From Cordylochernes scorpioides (Eukaryota; Arthropoda; Arachnida; Pseudoscorpiones; Chernetidae), in the NCBI GenBank assembly GCA_030710605.1, contig CP092869.1, positions 14,955,143 through 15,019,142 on the forward strand: a stretch of 64,000 bases of DNA. Direction: 5' to 3'. The translations under genes and the position numbers were made by a program. The first letter of the stretch is position 1. Each line of letters starts with the position of its first letter. This document shows, piece after piece, positions 51,424 through 62,771 of this stretch. Under the pieces are notes generated by a model that ran no database searches, was not told the origin of the DNA, and was given only the letters and a program-made list of their open reading frames with translations.

Positions 51424-52036
51424 AGTGAGATATGGAGAGACCATGTGGCCCACCCTCAGTAGAAGAAGGTACTGAAGGAGGAAGTATGAAGAGACCACGT
51501 GGCCTACCCTCAGTAGAGGAAGACATTTAAGGAGGGAGATATGGAGAGACCATGTGGCCCACCTTCAGTAGAGGAAGACATTGAAGGAGGGAGTATGGAG
51601 AGACCATGTGGCCCACCCTCAGTAGATGTAGGCATTGAAGGAGGAAGTATGGAGAGACCATGTGGCCCACCCTCAGTAGAGGAAGGCATTGAAGAAGGGA
51701 GATATGGAGAGACCATGTGGCCCACCCTCAATAGAAGAAGACACTGAAGGAGGGAGATATGGAGAGACCATGTGGCCCACCCTCAGTAGAGGAAGGCACT
51801 GAAGGAGGGAGATATGGAGAGACCATGTGGCCCACCCTCAGTAGAGGAAGGCATTGAAGAAGGGAGATATGGAGAGACCATGTGGCCCACCCTCAGTAGA
51901 GGAAGGCATTGAAGAAGGGAGATATGGAGAGACCATGTGGCCCACCCTCAGTAGAGGAAGACATTGAAGAAGGGAGATATGGAGAGACCATGTGGCCCAC
52001 CCTCAGTAGAAGAAGGCATTGAAGAAGGGAGATATC
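51424..52036 (+). repeat. 55-bp array at a LINE end
   Basis: About 11 units of GGAGAGACCATGTGGCCCAC plus CCTCAGTAGAGGAAGGCATT and a short spacer; regular 55-bp period from 51821 to 51986, shorter units earlier. Confidence 0.93.
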
Positions 52037-52204
52037 TTTGAGATGGCAAACTTTCAAGCTGATACTCTTCAATAAGCCATTAATCTGTTCTCAATAAGTA
52101 TGGTTTAGTTATACATACTACTAAAGTATGATTTGCATAACTATAAGGGAATCATATAATGCTCATTCACATAGTATGAGGCACAATAAGCAGGAAGGTG
52201 ATAA
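52037..52204. other. Unassigned
   Basis: GTATGAGGCACAATAAGCA recurs at 52710, bracketing the SINE-2 and PLE-I insertions: a local duplication. Confidence 0.4.
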
Positions 52205-52560
52205 GTCTTCTTCTTCTTTCTTATCTCCACTCAATCATATTAGGGTATCAAGCTTGTAGAGCTTGAGACTCATGATTGGGTGAAAGTAGAATGTGTCTGC
52301 CTTTGTCATTAAGACTGGGAGCACTACTCAGTGGCAGGCCAACTTAGCTCCAATATGCAAAGGCCGCCTCTGACATGAGGAGCAGATGCCATGTGCAGCC
52401 ATTCCTAACATAGAGTACAAACACTGCTCATCCTGTATCCCTGGAGCCCTTACAGGGTACTATCAGCCGGGCCAACTGAGCCCAGGTTTTTTAGCGAGCT
52501 TGTTACTGCTCCCTCTCCTCCTTTTTCATCCGGGCTTGGGACCAGCAAAGGCAGAGTTAT
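52205..52560 (-). mobile_element. SINE-2, full length
   Basis: Complete with LINE-A-type tail; AACTAT flanks. Confidence 0.8.
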
Positions 52561-52574
52561 AACTATGAGTAAAT

Positions 52575-52882
52575 CATGATAAGGCACAATTTGGATTATA
52601 GATTATAAACACAAGGTAATAAGACCAAATAAATAAATAGTGTGTGCTTTTCGTTGTTACCATCTTCAGACAAAAGTGCTAAATCTCAATATATGAGTGA
52701 ATCATACATAGTATGAGGCACAATAAGCATGAAGGTGATAAATGAGGAGGCATCATTTAGATTAAAGACTATAAACACAAGGTAATAAGACCAAATCCAA
52801 ATAAATACACATAACAGCATTGTTACCAAAATGTCATACACAATTTATTTGGATTTGGTCTTATTACCTTGTGTTTAAGAAG
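52575..52882. mobile_element. Two PLE-I pieces
   Basis: 52577-52680 (hammerhead stem II deleted: GTGCTTTTCGTTGTTACC) and a fold-back at 52755-52875. Confidence 0.72.
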
Positions 52883-53071
52883 GTGATAAGCTTCTTCATC
52901 AGAAAACAGTATTTATCACAAGCTGTGTAAGTTATTTATATGGAGCCCATATATAAGATTCTTTATGACCATCTTCTAGCCATTTTACAATTGGATCTCA
53001 CAGTAGCTATGGAGAATTTGTTGTACAATTTGATCATCTCAGGTTATCAAGCTCCCTGTATTTTATTGATA
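52883..53071. other. Unassigned
   Basis: Nothing recognised. Confidence 0.35.
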
Positions 53072-53910
53072 CAGTAGAACCTCCATGAGAGGCCACTCCG
53101 GCTAGAGGACACCTCTCTATAAAGGACAGTTTCCATCACCAATACAGTAGAACCTCCATGAGAGGACACTCCGGCTAGAGGACACCTCTCTACAAAGGAC
53201 AGTTTCCATCACCAATACAGTAGAACCTCCATGAGAGGACACTCCGGCTAGAGGAAACCTCTCTACAAAGGACAGTTTCCATTACCAATACAGTAGAACC
53301 TCCATGAGAGGACACTCCGGCTAGAGGACACCTCTCTACAAAGGACAATTTCCATCACCAATACAGTAGAACATTACTCCATGAGAGGACACTCTGGCTA
53401 AAGAACACCTCTCTACAAAGGTCAGTTTTCATCACCAATACAGTAGAACCTCCATGAGAGGACACTCCGGCTAAAGAACACCTCCCTACAAAGGACAATT
53501 TCCATCACCCATACAGTAGAACCTCCATGAGAGGACACTCTGGCTAAAGAACACCTCTCTACAAAGGTCAGTTTTCATCACCAATACAGTAGAACCTCCA
53601 TGAGAGGACACTCCGGCTAAAGAACACCTCCCTACAAAGGACAATTTCCATCACCCATACAGTAGAACCTCCATGTGAGGACACTCCGGCTAAAGAACAC
53701 CTCTCTACAAAGGACAGTTTCCATTACCAATACAGTAGAACCTCCATGTGAGGACACTCCGGCTAGAGGACACCTATCTATAAAGGACAAATTTCATTGT
53801 CAAAAAATTACCATTTTTACTATTTAACAACTCTCCGGGAAGAGGACACCTCTTCGTAAAGGATACTTTTTCTCTGCAACTAGGTGTCCTTTACTGAGAG
53901 GTTTTACTGT
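53072..53910. repeat. 73-bp MITE-P array
   Basis: Units start CAGTAGAACCTCCATGAGAG at 53072, 53145, 53218, 53291, 53364, 53441, 53514, 53587, 53660 and 53733; the last runs into the MITE's right half. Units at 53364/53514 and 53441/53587 share private variants, so a two-unit block was duplicated. Confidence 0.95.
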
Positions 53911-54208
53911 ATTTTTAGCTATTGAAGGGATTTATTGAAAGGCCTTTGGATCCAGAATTTGCCAGATGGGCATTTAATAGTCCTCTATTGTTATTTCTTT
54001 CCTTCCTCCAAAGTTTCCCTGATTATTGTCATTTCCCACTTAGACCTCTAGACCAACATTAACTTATTTTAAAGGTCTTTGAGGAATATTTTTATAATCA
54101 TTAAACACAGTGTTACCTCTTTAATTCAAATAACTATAATTCAGCACTTATACTCTATAATTTAATAGTTTTTTTAAAATCCCAATGAGTCTATTCAGAG
54201 CTATAAGG
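53911..54208. other. Unassigned
   Basis: No gene or repeat recognised. Confidence 0.35.
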
Positions 54209-54209
54209 T

Positions 54210-54512
54210 AAGGGGGTCGGTGGAAGGGTGGTCTAAACTGTTGGTTTTCGACCGCTACGACCTGATCTCAAATCCTACATTGGGCACTATTTTCCTAATT
54301 TAAAAAAATAAATGCTCCAATGGCCCCTGATTCTTGTAAAAGTCCAACCCCACCAGCGAGTGCAAGTAACCAAACGGTACTTGGACACATTTGTACGTGC
54401 AAAGTTTATCTGCTTTTCACATGTGTAGACATGTGGTGCACTTACAGTAAAAGTAGTCACCTACTTCTACCCACCATGATTATCATGGCCATGTGTACTA
54501 GGGATATAAATG
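54210..54512 (+). mobile_element. SINE-1, full length
   Basis: GGGGGTCGGTGGAAGGGTGG head; B box damaged (CCTGATCTCAAATCC). Confidence 0.8.
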
Positions 54513-54645
54513 TTTTTTTTTTTTGCTTATCCCTAGTACACGTGGTACAGGCCATGATAATCATGGTGGGTAGTTAGCGACTGCTTTTACTGTAAGCGCA
54601 CCACATATCTACACATGTGAAAAGCATGTGTAGATATGTGCAAAT
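54513..54645 (-). mobile_element. SINE-1 3' fragment, head to head
   Basis: Inverted relative to the previous copy and joined through GATATAAATG T-tract; ends at GCATGTGTAGATATGTG. Confidence 0.75.
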
Positions 54646-54654
54646 GGGATATAA

Positions 54655-54942
54655 ATGTAAAACTACAAGGTAATAAGACCAGTTTCAGTAACAGTCATAC
54701 ACAATTAATTTATTTGTATTTGGTCTTGTTACCTTGTAGTTCTTAACTTACCATAATTCAACACCAACTTTATTTCAACTTAAAATACTCTTGATCCCTT
54801 GATGTATTGAACTTAAGAAGAAGAGGTAGACTGTTTTTAAACTAAATAATGTATGCTTTAATAAAATAAGACCTAAAATAATTTAATACACACACTATTA
54901 AATTATTTGAATTAGGTCTTATTTTCTTGTAGCTATAATCTA
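54655..54942. mobile_element. PLE-I variant pieces
   Basis: Fold-back with ACAAGGTAATAAGACC / GGTCTTGTTACCTTGTAG (54660-54740) and a second with ACACACTATTAAATTATTTG at 54891; the latter resumes at 55257. Confidence 0.7.
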
Positions 54943-55256
54943 CTAGCCGAATGACCCGGGCAACGCCCGGGTTTTACCCGATTAAATGCTTTTATTCAAA
55001 TACTATTCGTTACAATTATAAATTGGCGCCGTGGATGTCATTCTTGTATAATATATAAATGAGTTTTAAAAATCGTAAAAAAAAAAATGCATCGGCCGGG
55101 AATCGAACCCGGGCCGCCCGCGTGGCAGGCGAGCATTCTACCACTGAACCACCGATGGTTATGAGAAATGGCCATATTTGGGTATTTATTCCATTCACAA
55201 AACAAACGGTGACAGAATTGATTAAGAAAGAATTTATTATGATGCTGATAACTGTA
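54943..55256 (-). mobile_element. Retroposed unit containing tRNA-Gly, 13-bp TSD
   Basis: TSD TAGCTATAATCTA at 54930-54942 and 55257-55269. On the minus strand: about 98 bp, then tRNA-Gly, then about 145 bp ending in a hairpin CCCGGGC-GTT-GCCCGGG and TCATTCGGCTAG. The ending resembles the Helitron end, but the TSD argues for retroposition. Confidence 0.72.
55088..55158 (-). tRNA. tRNA-Gly(GCC)
   Basis: Full cloverleaf: acceptor CATCGG/CCGATG, D arm GGTTCAGTGGTAGAATGC (A box), anticodon arm CTCGCCTGCCACGCGGG with GCC, T arm CCCGGGTTCGATTCCCGG (B box), and a T run right after (terminator). Base 1 is C instead of G, which breaks the first acceptor pair. It lies inside a retroposed unit, so it may be a recent tRNA-derived copy and not the functional gene. 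Confidence 0.85.
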
Positions 55257-55304
55257 TAGCTATAATCTATAATCCAAATTGTGCTTCATCATAAATAATG
55301 TTTC

Positions 55305-55512
55305 ACTTTCACACTTTCCAGAATGGTTGCAGGGTTTTCCCACTATGTACTAAGTTCAATTCTCAGCCTGCAACCCCAAGACATATTATTGACTGTATTG
55401 ACTCATCCATTGATGAGCTCTACTCTTCCCCGGCAGACACCATCAAAAATCTCAAGCTTTACAAGCTTGATACCTTAATAAGATTAAATGGAGATAAGAA
55501 AGAAGAAGATAA
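55305..55512 (+). mobile_element. LINE-A 3' end
   Basis: TFQNGCRVFPLCTKF frame, IDCIDSSIDELYSSPADTI, tail GGAGATAAGAAAGAAGAAG. Confidence 0.8.
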
Positions 55513-55820
55513 ATAATGTTTGCAAAAAAAAAAGGATACAATTTGGATTCAAGTCTGATTAATTGAGATAACAAATGGGGTTCTGTATTGCTAGGAATCA
55601 ATATTGAGTAGAGAAGCTGGTGTATTTATCCATTATACATGGTGAGCCATTATGCAACAACAAAAACCTTTATTAAGACACTATTGTCTTACAAGGGGAT
55701 TTCCCTAAAAGGTTATATATGTACATGAGTGAAGAGGAAAAGCAATTTAGAGGGGAGGGGGAGCAATCAGCCGTTGTCTGTGGAGTTGAGCACTTCATTT
55801 TATCAATCGCCTTGAAAATT

Positions 55821-56084
55821 TTAAAATGTTTTATCCAGCAGGAGAGTAGTAAAAATGTTATATACATCTTGTTCATTATAGTGAGTTAGCCCCAAAATTT
55901 TGCGAATTTCCAGTCTCTTTTCATGTAGGGATGGGCAATGGAATAGATAATGGAACAAATTGTTTTGGATGCCAGCATTGCAGAAGTAGAAATTTAAAGG
56001 GTCGCTGTTCCAAAATCCCGTGATATTCTCGGGGAAAAATAGCCATAGAATTCTTTGACGGGCTATAAATCGTTTAATTTTCAA
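55821..56084 (-). pseudogene. LINE C-terminal fragment
   Basis: 87 codons open: RQRILWLFFPENITGFW, SDPLNFYFCNAG, NLFHYLFHCPSLHEKRLEIR, ILGLTHYNEQDVYNIF. C...H.LF.CP....R is the usual end of non-RNase-H LINE RT proteins. Copy A retains only the last third (640-725). Confidence 0.68.
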
Positions 56085-56509
56085 AGGGAGGTTTGATAGT
56101 ATGCCAACAATAAATAGTACTCACATAAATAATATTTACATATGGAACTATATAAAGAACTGCAGTTTGTCTACCTCTGGTCAAGGCCGTTTATTCCTCT
56201 TGTGCCCCCACTGAGATAGGAGATTATTGATGGATTAATATGTTCCATAGCATGCAACCTGGTGATACGACGTGGTGAGTTAGCCCCAAAATTTTGTGGG
56301 TGTGCCATTATGAATAGTCTTTATATTTAGAGATGAGTCTTTGAATCTCTCTCACTACTTTGAGAATTACTCTAGTTTTAGAAACAAAATGTTTGTTTAA
56401 AATGTTCCAATTTTCTCTTGGTCTCAGAGAGCATCATCATTGATAGCATTGATGGTTTAACATCAAAAGTTTGTGTGAAAGTGAATAAATCATCGTTTTT
56501 ATATACAGC
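56085..56509. other. Unassigned duplicated sequence
   Basis: Partly matches 700-935; no gene. Confidence 0.4.
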
Positions 56510-56995
56510 AGAACCTCCCTTTAGCAAACACCTCTCCACAAAGAACAGTTTTCATTTGCAAAATTACCATTTTAACTATTTAGCAACGGAGGGTCGGTGG
56601 AAGGCTGGTTAAACCGTTTGGTTTTCGACCACTACGACCCGGGTTCGATTCCCACATTGGACACTTTTTTCTTATTTAAAAAAATAATAAATGCTCCATT
56701 CGCCCCTGATTCTTGCAAAAGTCCAACCCCACCAGTGAGTGCAAGTAACCAAACAGGGTTCTGGCACATTTATAAGTACAAAGTTGAACTGCTTTTCACA
56801 TGTGTAGACATGTGGTGCGTTTACAGTAAAAGCAGTTACTAACTACCCACCATGATTATCATGGCCTGTACCACGTGTACTTAGGGATAAGTAAAAAAAA
56901 AAAACTATTTAGCAATTCTCTGGTAAGAGGACACCTCTCCTTAAAGGACACTTTGGCTCTGTAATTAGGTGTTGTCCTTTACATGGAGGTTCTAC
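56510..56995. mobile_element. MITE-P split by SINE-1 (copy B)
   Basis: Equivalent of 939-1428; SINE-1 at 56588-56903 with TSD ACTATTTAGCAA(C/T) at 56575 and 56904. Confidence 0.8.
56588..56903 (+). mobile_element. SINE-1, full length
   Basis: A-box-like TGGTTAAACCG, B box GGTTCGATTCC, A-rich end; orthologous to 1021-1330 by duplication. Confidence 0.83.
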
Positions 56996-57289
56996 TGTAG
57001 TAATACATACCTTATATAATAGTAATAAATACTTTGATACAAAATTACAACCCAGTATAGGTGTTATAACAAGGTTCCACACTGTATTCTAAGTGGTGTA
57101 CCAAATTAAGTTTTATATGTAACACTATCAGAGAAACATTTTGAGGAAGCATTTAATAAAATGTTTATAGGACCCATATAATAATTTATAGGTCATTATA
57201 AACACATAAGCTGTTAACTGAATAGGTATCAGTTGACGTCTAACTTCTGGGTGGCTGGAGAGATATTTGTTTACTTCTCTCTGGATATA
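56996..57289. other. Unassigned duplicated sequence
   Basis: Partner of 1429-1702. Confidence 0.45.
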
Positions 57290-58215
57290 TAGTAGAACAA
57301 CCTCCATGAGAGGACACCTGGGCTAGAGGACACCTCTCTATAAAGGACAGTTTTCATCACCAATACAGTAGAACCTCCATGAGAGGACACCTCTATATAA
57401 AGGACAGTTTTCATCACCAATACAGTAGAACCTCCATGAGAGGACACCTCTCTATAAAGGACAGTTTTCATCACCAATACAGTAGAACCTCCATGAGAGG
57501 ACACCTCTCTATAAAGGACAGTTTTCATCACCAATACAGTAGAACCTCCATGAGAGGACACCTCTCTATAAAGGACAGTTTTCATCACCAATACAGTAGA
57601 ACCTCCATGAGAGGACACCTCTCTATAAAGGACAGTTTTCATCACCAATACAGTAGAACCTCCATGAGAGGACACCTCTCTATAAAGGACAGTTTTCATC
57701 ACCAATACAGTAGAACCTCCATGAGAGGACACCTCTCTATAAAGGACAGTTTTCATCACCAATACAGTAGAACCTCCATGAGAGGACACCTCTCTATAAA
57801 GGACAGTTTTCATCACCAATACAGTAGAACCTCCATGAGAGGACACCTCTCTATAAAGGACAGTTTTCATCACCAATACAGTAGAACCTCCATGAGAGGA
57901 CACCTCTCTATAAAGGACAGTTTTCATCACCAATACAGTAGAACCTCCATGAGAGGACACCTCTCTATAAAGGACAGTTTTCATCACCAATACAGTAGAA
58001 CCTCCATGAGAGGACACCTCTCTATAAAGGACAGTTTTCATCACCAATACAGTAGAACCTCCATGAGAGGACACCTGTGTTAGAGGACACCTCTCTATAA
58101 AGAACAGTTTTCATTTGCAAAATTACCATTTTTACTATTTAGCAACTCTCCAGTAAGATGACACCTCTCTCTAAAGGACACTTTTGCATTTCAATTAGGT
58201 GTCCTTTACAGGGAG
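57290..58215. repeat. 57-bp MITE-P array
   Basis: Units CAGTAGAACCTCCATGAGAG / GACACCTCTCTATAAAGGAC / AGTTTTCATCACCAATA repeat about 13 times from 57309 to 58070, nearly identical. Because 57 is divisible by three, long frames stay open on both strands (267 and 234 codons); these are not genes. The MITE's right half follows to 58215. Confidence 0.95.
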
Positions 58216-58561
58216 GTTCTACTATATATATTAATGGTATTATGTAAGTTCACACTTCTCATCCTTTCTTGGCACTCGGACCAGTAAAATTTGTTTTAAA
58301 AAAATAGTGGCAAACCAGTTTTGTTTAGTTTAAAACAAACTTTAAAAAACATTGAAGAACTGCCATATAAGTGTTTGTTTATGTGTGTGTGATATCAATT
58401 TCTATTTTAAAAATCTATCTTTATAAAAAATTATCATACAAAATTTTATTTCAAGTTTATAACCTTTTTTTTTAAAACAAACTTTACTATGCATTAAATA
58501 ACTGCCATATAAATGTATGTTTATGTGTTTATGTGTTGTTTTAATTCATATTTTAAAATCT
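58216..58561. other. Unassigned duplicated sequence with Helitron-empty site
   Basis: Partner of 5928-6960 minus the Helitron. Confidence 0.5.
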
Positions 58562-58870
58562 GGGGGGTCGGTGGAAGACTGGTTAAACCATTACGACCCG
58601 GGTTTGAGATTCCCGCATTGGACACTTTTTTCTGTTTAAAAAAAAAAAAAAAATTTAAATGCTCCAATGACCCCCCGATACTTGCAAAAGTCCAACCCCA
58701 CCAGCGAGTGCAAGTAACCAAACGGGGCTCTGGCACATTTGTAAGTGCAAAGTCGAACTGCTTTCCACATGTGTAGACATGTGGTGTACTTACAGTAAAA
58801 GTCGCTAACTGCCCACCATGATTATCATGGCCTGTACCACGTGTACTAGGGATAAGCAAAAATATATATT
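58562..58870 (+). mobile_element. SINE-1, copy-B specific, 11-bp TSD
   Basis: TSD TTTTAAAATCT at 58551-58561 and 58871-58881; empty site at 6958-6968. Contains a poly-A run after the head and ends GGATAAGCAAAAATATATATT. The T-arm reads GGGTTTGAGATTCCC, a two-base insertion. Confidence 0.9.
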
Positions 58871-59177
58871 TTTTAAAATCTAAGTCTTTACAAAAATTAT
58901 CATACAAAATTATATTATTTTTGAATAAGGACAATTTTTTCAAATACAGATTGGTAAACATCTCTGAGAACCAATTAACATTTTCTGTGGGCCGATGTCA
59001 GTCTTTCAGAGCAGCCGTTAGGACTTACTGAGGTTGATAATTGATAGTGGCTGGTTCAAGATAGTGGTAGATTCAGCACAGTGGTATCCCAAAAGAGGCT
59101 CTGATGAAAAATTTGGATTTAATTATAATTTTCCTAAGATTTGTATATTTTTCAAATGGACTCGTAAAAGAAATCTA
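58871..59177. other. Unassigned duplicated sequence
   Basis: Partner of 6969-7266. Confidence 0.45.
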
Positions 59178-59526
59178 TGTCTTCTTCTTTCTTATTTCCA
59201 CTCAATCATATTAGGGTATCAAGCTTGTTTGACAACCATCATGACTAGGTGAAGTAGAATGCATCTGCCTTTGTCATTAAGACTGGGAGCACTACTCAGT
59301 GGCAGGCCGACTTAGCTCTAAAATAAATGGCCGCCTCTGACATGAGGAACAGACGCCATGTGCAGCTGCTCCTAACATGGAGTACAAACGCTGCTCATCC
59401 TGTATCCCTGGAGCCCTTACAGGGTACTATCAGCCGGGCCAGCTGAGCCCAGGTTTTTTAGTGAGCTTGTTACTGCTCCCCCTCCTCCTTTTTCATCCGA
59501 GCTTGGGACTGGCAAAGGTGGAGTTA
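59178..59526 (-). mobile_element. SINE-2
   Basis: Partner of 7267-7612. Confidence 0.8.
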
Positions 59527-60357
59527 TGTATGTCCATCATGAGAATCAATAAGATTTTTTTTTTTTTTATCTGGAAATTTCTATTTTTCTTTTAAGGATC
59601 ATATTTGATGGGAAAACAGGTATTTCTATTGATAAGGTACTATTTGTTTAAAGATAGGAACATAAGGTAACAAGACCAAATTCAAATTAATGAAATTCTG
59701 TACTTTTTAGCAGTAATGTTGTTACCCAAAACCTCACAACATTTCATTAATTTGGATTTCACCTTAGTTGTGTATTGTTATAGATTTTATCAGAACTTAC
59801 CTGTTATTCCAATAGATGTTTGATTGATATTTTGTTAAACTTTATAAATATATTTTTCCTTTGGGAATTAGTATTGAAATTTTTCCCTTTCACATCGTTT
59901 TGAATATCCTTTTAGAAAATTTTCAATTGGTGAGAATTTTGGCAAGTAGAGAATTAAGAAAAAAGTAAAAGTTTTTTTTTTTCAATTCAAATTTCATTTG
60001 TCTGTAAATGGCTTTATGTGATGAATCATAATTAGAATTGAAACAAATTGTCTTGTAGTTTGGGGAACAAATTGTCTTGTAGTTTGATTGAGAACACAGT
60101 AACACAGAGCCATTACATCTGGTATCTTTGGTTGATCTTTAGAAATCCAAGTGATAAATTTCTTTGGCCACATCACAGTCCATATTGAGCTGATGAGTAA
60201 TGTCATCTAGAAATTTTTCTCTTTAAAAATCAAATATACAATTTTCCATTCATCTTGGCTTCTTTTTGATAAATCAATTATACTTTTTAATATCTAATTG
60301 TTGTTGTTGTTTTTTTTTTTGGGGTTATGGGCATTTCAAATTTTAAATAACTTTATA
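59527..60357. other. Unassigned duplicated sequence
   Basis: Partner of 7613-8440, with an old PLE-I fold-back at about 59630-59765. Open frames differ from copy A. Confidence 0.45.
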
Positions 60358-60602
60358 TATGATAAGGTACAATTTGGATTATAGATTAGAAACACAAACT
60401 AACAAGACCAAATCCAAATTAATAAATTTGTGTGATATTTCTGTAACAATGTTGTTATTAATAAGACACAATTTGGATTATAGATTATAAATACAAAGTA
60501 ATAAGACCAAATCCAAATAAATAATCCAACACACTATTTATTTATTTGGATTTGGTCTTATTACAGATTATAGTAAAAGAAAATAAGACCTAATCCAAAT
60601 AA
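60358..60602. mobile_element. PLE-I pieces
   Basis: A fragment at 60361-60460; a fold-back at 60463-60566 whose second arm starts ACACACTATTTATT at 60529; then a variant arm. Confidence 0.72.
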
Positions 60603-60762
60603 TGGACATAATTGCACAGTCAAAGTGTTCTTTAAGGAGAGGTGTCCTCTTACCGGAGAGTTGCTAAATTGTAAAAGTGGTAATTTTGACAATGAAAACT
60701 GTCCTTTGTAGAGAGGCGTCTTCTAGAGGGGTTACCTCTAAAGGTAGGTTCTACTGTATTAT
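60603..60762. mobile_element. MITE-P, left end lost
   Basis: ATTGCACAGTCAAAGTG to AGGTTCTACTG; partner of 9500-9683. Confidence 0.7.
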
Positions 60763-61404
60763 TAAAAAGAAACACATTGCAGTAAATTTATTTGTTACAA
60801 ATGCTTTCCTATATGTTCAGACATGTAGTGTATCTACAGTAAAAACAGTCACAAACTATATATATTTAACCACCATGATTATCATGGCCTGTCCAAAAGA
60901 AACGTGAGGCAAGTAAAAAAAAACTTTGCCTGTACTAAATTTACTTGGAACGTGTTGACAAAAAAAAAAGGAATTTGATGTACACAATATGGGCAAAAAA
61001 AAATCTTGAAATTCTCCCTTTTTTCCAAAATGATGTAACAAAATTGTGTCTGCCGCCTCCTTAAATATTCCAGACATGGAAGGACTCCCATTGATACCTA
61101 AGCCATCAACTTATTTAAAACTTTTCCTTCAATTTGTATTCAAAAAAAGGGGAAATGATTATTTTTAGACTGAATTATGTTTGACCTTGTTGTTTCTTTC
61201 TTTATTGGATCTCCTTTACCTGTCTCCTCTCACTACCTTACTCAACTCACGTATCTCTCACACAATTCTTTCTTATTTAATCTTTATTGAAGGAAGAAAA
61301 AGTATTTTTTTACTTTCTTTAGTGTGCTTTCTAAATAATTTAGAATTGTTTGTCCTGATAAAGGTGAATGTACTACCCACTGAGATATTAAAATCAACTT
61401 ATGT
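60763..61404. other. Unassigned duplicated sequence
   Basis: Partner of 9695-9830 and 10320-10864. Confidence 0.45.
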
Positions 61405-61678
61405 CCATATAATAAGGCACACAATTTGGATTATAGATTATAAACACGGGGTAATAAGACTAAATCCAAATAAATAATATAAATAGTATATGCATACACA
61501 CTATTTATTTATTTGGATTCGGTCTTATTGCCTTGTGTTTATAATCTATACACACTATTTATTTATTTGGGTTTGGTCTTATTACCTTGTGTTTATAATC
61601 TATACACACTATTTATTTATTTGGGTTAGGTCTTATTACCTTGTTTTTATAATCTATAATCCAAATTGTGCCTTATCA
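61405..61678. mobile_element. PLE-I fold-back with three tail units
   Basis: Tail units start ACACACTATTT at 61496, 61550 and 61604 (54-bp period); one more than copy A. Confidence 0.85.
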
Positions 61679-61971
61679 AAGTAGCAATGCTGTTACCAAA
61701 ACGTCACACACTATTTATTTATTTTGATTTGGTCTTATTACTTTGTGTTTACAATTTTTTCTTATTTAGTCTCAATTGAAGGAAGAAAAAAAAGTTACTT
61801 TTTTTACTTTCTTGATTTTACTTTGTAAATAATATAGAATTGTCTTGATAAAGGTAAGTGTAATGCCTGTAACGCCCTTGTGTTTGTTTGACATTAAGCA
61901 GTAAGAAGTAAATATGGAAAGTTTAAAAGAATTTTTTTTTTTATGCAGCCAACATTTTAAACAGTGTTATG
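61679..61971. other. PLE-I remnant and unassigned duplicated sequence
   Basis: 61690-61755 is a PLE-I tail piece; the rest is the partner of 11160-11380. Confidence 0.45.
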
Positions 61972-62437
61972 ATAAAGCACAATTTGTATTATATATTATA
62001 GACACAAGGTAATAAGACCGGACCTGGTTGATAGACCTCAGCAAGGGTCCCACTCCAGGGATATGGAGGAGCTGTGTCTGTACTCATGTTAGAGTCAGCA
62101 GCAAAGGTGTCTGCTTCCATGTTAGGAACGGCCTCAAATTACAGGAAAATTCAGACTTTCAACAAAGTGTGCCTGGATCATGGTGCCATGATCAACGAAA
62201 GCTGCACCCCTCGACCCCATTCCATGAGATCAGGAAATACGACCTAATCCAAATAAATTAATAGTGTGTGACGTTTCAGTAACAGCGTTGTTACCATTAG
62301 ACAAAGGAATAAATGATCTAAATAAATTAATAGTGTGCGACATTTCAGTAACAGCGTAACACTATTAATTTATTTGGATTTGGTCTTTTTTTTTTATCCT
62401 ATAGTTCTAGTCTATAATCCAAATTGTACCTTATCAA
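61972..62437. mobile_element. PLE-I pair flanking a SINE-2-like insert
   Basis: Partner of 11383-11848; insert at about 62020-62242. Confidence 0.6.
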
Positions 62438-62771
62438 TAATTCAACCACTTTCTCTCAACCAAATTGCCTACATTATATTTAACTGCCCATAATTCAATA
62501 CTCCAGGAGTTTTTACTGTCATTTAATTGGGTCTTATTACATTTTTAAAGAGAGTCAGAGTGGCTGATTTACCACGAGCTTCTGTTAGAAACATTAGGCC
62601 CAAGCTTGTAGACATGTTTATTCTTCTACAGTTTCATAGGATTGAAGCTGCAAGAATAGGCTTTACCTCTACAACTGCTTTAATTGAAGCACCTAGACAC
62701 ATATTTATAGTTTTAAAATGTTTAATAAAGCGCTTGTTAGATAATTTTGTATTGCAATATTTATATATATA
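62438..62771. other. Unassigned, open frame not under selection
   Basis: Partner of 11849-12190. Confidence 0.45.

Noticed and set aside
54943..55256. Helitron ending in CTAG
   Set aside because: Although the hairpin and CTAG resemble the Helitron end, a 13-bp TSD is present, which Helitrons do not make.
57271..58083. Long frames on both strands (267 and 234 codons)
   Set aside because: The 57-bp period is divisible by three, so any stop-free unit gives a long frame; no start context or conservation.
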